Of a stretch of DNA of 64,000 nucleotides, positions 61,520 through 64,000 are shown piece after piece. Source of the stretch: Pseudorasbora parva (taxonomy: Eukaryota > Chordata > Actinopteri > Cypriniformes > Gobionidae); assembly GCF_024679245.1 (NCBI RefSeq), contig NC_090184.1, forward strand, positions 15,028,144-15,092,143, written 5' to 3'. A program made the translations under genes and the position numbers. Numbering within the stretch: the stretch's first letter is position 1; each line of letters starts with the position of its first letter. The notes under the pieces were generated by a model. The model was given only the letters and a program-made list of their open reading frames with translations, had not been told where the DNA came from and made no database searches.

Positions 61520-62719
61520 GTTTGTTCATGATGTGGTTCTGTCACTGCCATCATGACAAAAACCTAGCCAGAGTAAACTCTAGAGGGTGCTGTTTACCTA
61601 GAGTCTTGGTCTGCCACTCTCTGGTTTTGTACTTAGTGAATGTCTTTGCTTCCAACTTGTATCTTGCATCCAACTTGTACCTTGTAAGTGCTACCAACCT
61701 GGGACAACATTTGGGACAGCCTGGGACAGCATCCTCATCTGCAGTCATGTTCCTGCCATCTTGACTGCAAATCAGTTGATATCTACTCTAACTTTAGCAT
61801 GTTTCTTTTCAACCAAAGTAGAAAGTGCTATCAAGTTGGGGTAAATATTTCCTGTCTGACTCCCCTGTGTCCATGGTTTTTATTCAGATCCCTTACATTT
61901 TCAGACCCCTTCTAGATGACTACAAATAGAAGCATTCCTGATTAATAATAAGTGCTTCTCTTTAGCACAATAAAGTTAGCATCCTGAGGCCTATGCTTTA
62001 AAATGACTCTTTTCTAAATTCAGCGGGATGTTCTTGAGTCCCACAGAGTTTCAGGCTATCAACTGGACAAGATTTGCTGCTACTACTACTCTCACTCTCG
62101 GTACCCTCACAATGGCACTGACTTGTCTGTTGTATTTGGTAAGTGCTATTTGTTGGGGTAGTTTCAAGTGATCAGTGCTTCAAGAGAAAACTTCCTTCTG
62201 GAACTCCACAATACGTTGTCCATGAAATGGCTATGTAATTACAAAGTTCTACACATTAAGATTACTTCAAATGGGAGCATTGATTGGTCCTGTGTTCATA
62301 AGTGCTTCTCTTTGGGGTGGTTTTAATGAGGAAGTGAGCTACAGGCAAGACTTAGCCTCTGTTCAATACAAGTTCAATACAAAATTCCATTTTCGGTCAA
62401 CCTAATATGGTAAACAATTGTACCTATGCCTCTAACATTTGTTTAAGTGATAACAGTTAAAGCCATGTTTCAGTTCATTTTCATCTTGACTGTAAGTATA
62501 TGTTGATATCTACTCTAACTCTAGCATCTTTCTTTTCAAAAAAAGTAGAAAGTGCTATCAAGTTGGGGTAAATATTTACTGACTGGCTTCCCTATGTCCA
62601 TGTTTTTTTTAAATGTTCAAATCCTTTATATTGAAAAAATCATCATGGATCATTACAAATATAAGTATTCCTGATACTATGTAAGAATAAGCGCTTCTCT
62701 TGTGGACAGCCATGTTGGT
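61520..62719 (+). repeat. Array unit 45, short
   Basis: Mature-like 5' ends: hp1 61685, hp2 61822, hp3 61949, hp4 62140, hp5 62299, hp6 62549 (loop CAAAAAAAG), hp7 62688 (AAGCGCU). Private change TTTTCGGTC after hp5. Confidence 0.95.
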
Positions 62720-64000
62720 GTTTGATCATGATGTGGTTCTTTCACTGCCATCATGACAAAAGCCTAGCCAGAGTAAACTCTGGAGGGTGCTGTTTACCTA
62801 GAGTCTTGGTCTGCCACTCTCTGGTTTTGTACTTAGTGAATGTCTTTGCTTCCAACTTGTATCTTGCATGCAACTTGTACCTTGTAAGTGCTACCAACCT
62901 GGGACAACATTTGGGACAGCCTGGGACAGCATCCTCATCTGCAGTCATGTTCCTGCCATCTTAACTGCAAATCAGTTGATATCTACTCTAACTTTAGCAT
63001 GTTTCTTTTCAACCAAAGTAGAAAGTGCTATCAAGTTGGGGTAAATATTTCCTGTCTGACTCCCCTGTGTCCATGGTTTTTATTCAGATCCCTTACATTT
63101 TCAGACCCCTTATAGATGACTACAAAGAGAAGCATTCCTGATTAATAATAAGTGCTTCTCTTTAGCACAATAAAGTTAGCATCCTGAGGCCTATGCTTTA
63201 AAATGACTATTTTCTATATTCAGCGGGATGTTCATGAGTGTTGTATTTGCATGAATTGCTTAAAATGTGTGAAAAGTCCACCCAAGTTGGAAGAAAAGCT
63301 GAGTCGTTCCAAAGATGCAAACTGGGCAATCAAAACTTAATGGGCTTACAGAAGTGTCAACGGCCATGACACAGCCGAGGGGGCATGGACACACTTATAT
63401 TGAGTGCTGGTTAACCACATGGCTCAGACAAGCTCTTCCTAAAAGCAGGCAACATGCTCCATGGATGCCCCATGGATCTCGTCGGGTCCTACAGAGTTTC
63501 AGGCTATCAACTGGACAAGATTTGCAGCTATTACTACTCTCACTCTCTGTACCCTCACAATGGCACTGACTCGTCTGTTGTATTTGGTAAGTGCTATTTG
63601 TTGGGGTAGTTTCAAGTGATCAGTGCTTCAAGAGACAACTGCCTTCTGGAACTTCACAATACGTTGTCCGTGAAATGGCTATGTAATTACAAAATTCTAC
63701 ACATTAAGATTACTTCAAATGGGAGCATTGATTGGTCCTGTGTTCATAAGTGCTTCTCTTTGGGGTAGATTTAATGAGGAAGTGAGCTACAGGCAAGACT
63801 TAGCCTCTGTTGAATACAAGTTCTATACAAAATTCCATTTTCAGTCAACCTAATATTGTAAACAATTGTACCTATGCCTCTAACATTTTTTTAAGTGATA
63901 ACAGTTAAAGCCATGTTTCAGTTCATTTTCATCTTGACTGTAAGTATATGTTGATAGCTACTCTAACTCTAGCATCTTTCTTTTCAAACAAAGTAGAAAG
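62720..64000 (+). repeat. Array unit 46, long, cut by the window end
   Basis: Mature-like 5' ends: hp1 62885, hp2 63022, hp3 63149, hp4 63588 (5' arm flank CTCTCTGTACC), hp5 63747. The window ends four bases into the mature strand of hp6 (63997). Octamer at 63245. Confidence 0.95.

Larger units (their letters stand above)
1..64000 (+). ncRNA. mir430: miR-430 microRNA gene array (46 tandem units)
   Basis: Every unit holds seven + strand stem-loops whose 3' arm begins with UAAGUGCU or AAAGUGCU. Non-seed portions match the miR-430 family: UAAGUGCUUCUCUUUGGGGU (c form), AAAGUGCUAUCAAGUUGGGG (b-like) and UAAGUGCUAUUUGUUGGGGU (a/i-like). The matching 5' arms lie 10-20 nt upstream and pair with the bulges typical of microRNA precursors. 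Known role: miR-430 is made at zygotic genome activation in fish, is loaded into Argonaute in the cytoplasm, and deadenylates and represses maternal mRNAs carrying GCACUU sites. I count about 328 hairpins: 21 S, 16 complete L and 4 L' units with seven each, 4 X units with nine, and five in the cut last unit. All lie on one strand, so polycistronic primary transcripts are likely. Family assignment is firm; transcript ends and which hairpins are processed cannot be seen. Confidence 0.95.

Noticed and set aside
1..64000. CRISPR array or bacterial origin
   Set aside because: The repeats are over 1 kb, contiguous and without spacers, and the content is a vertebrate microRNA family.
1..64000. Zebrafish itself as the source
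   Set aside because: I find no copy of the zebrafish miR-430a form (UAAAUGCUUGUUUGUAGUAG as remembered), and all main seeds here are AAGUGCU. A related fish is more likely; the species cannot be named from the sequence.
1..64000. Non-coding satellite DNA without function
   Set aside because: The repeats look like a satellite, but each unit has several well-paired hairpins with known mature microRNA sequences.
1..64000. Whole array as an assembly artefact
   Set aside because: Units carry different private changes, four structural types and one transposon insertion with a clean target duplication. Local copy number could still be wrong, but a false array would not show this.

Overview
The window is one uninterrupted tandem array of microRNA genes, apart from a single transposon. 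About 46 head-to-tail units of roughly 1.2 or 1.45 kb run from the first to the last base. The array continues beyond both ends: base 1 is an arbitrary unit start, and the last unit is cut inside a hairpin. Each unit encodes seven stem-loops on the + strand. Their 3' arms carry miR-430-like sequences built on the seed AAGUGCU. One is identical, as I recall it, to zebrafish miR-430c (UAAGUGCUUCUCUUUGGGGU); others resemble miR-430b and miR-430a/i. I count about 328 hairpins in 64 kb. The genome is therefore most likely a ray-finned fish. Zebrafish itself is unlikely, because its miR-430a form is absent and all main seeds here read AAGUGCU. No protein-coding gene is supported.

Unit layout, with hairpins named hp1 to hp7 and offsets from a short unit's start (GTTTGTTC): hp1 divergent a-like (166), hp2 b-like (303), hp3 c-like (430), hp4 a-like (621), hp5 miR-430c (780), hp6 b-like (1031), hp7 divergent (32 bases before the next unit). 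Short units (S, 1200-1202 bp, 21 copies) and long units (L, 1446-1452 bp, 17 copies) differ by a segment of about 250 bp between hp3 and hp4. Only the long segment contains a perfect POU octamer, ATTTGCAT. Four L' units (1434 bp) are long units with a 14-nt deletion after hp3. Four X units (about 1788 bp) are chimeras: an L' unit broken inside hp4 and rejoined at hp2, giving nine hairpins.

The units form higher-order repeats. These include S-L dimers (9157-14462, 18310-23606), S-L-L blocks (36298-40395 and 52137-56234) and an X-L-S trimer in three copies (27441-31875, 44465-48900, 48901-53337). The array is thus still being reshaped by unequal exchange and conversion. A 1431-bp non-autonomous piggyBac-like element, flanked by TTAA duplications, sits between hp5 and hp6 of unit 32 (42757-44187). 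It is present once only, so it arrived after most of the amplification.

Known biology of the family: miR-430 in fish (miR-427 in frogs, miR-302 in mammals) is among the first zygotic transcripts and clears maternal mRNAs. High copy number and POU/SOX/Nanog control suit that burst. I infer that the octamers in L units and the SOX-like palindrome in every unit are inputs of this kind; nothing in the sequence proves it.
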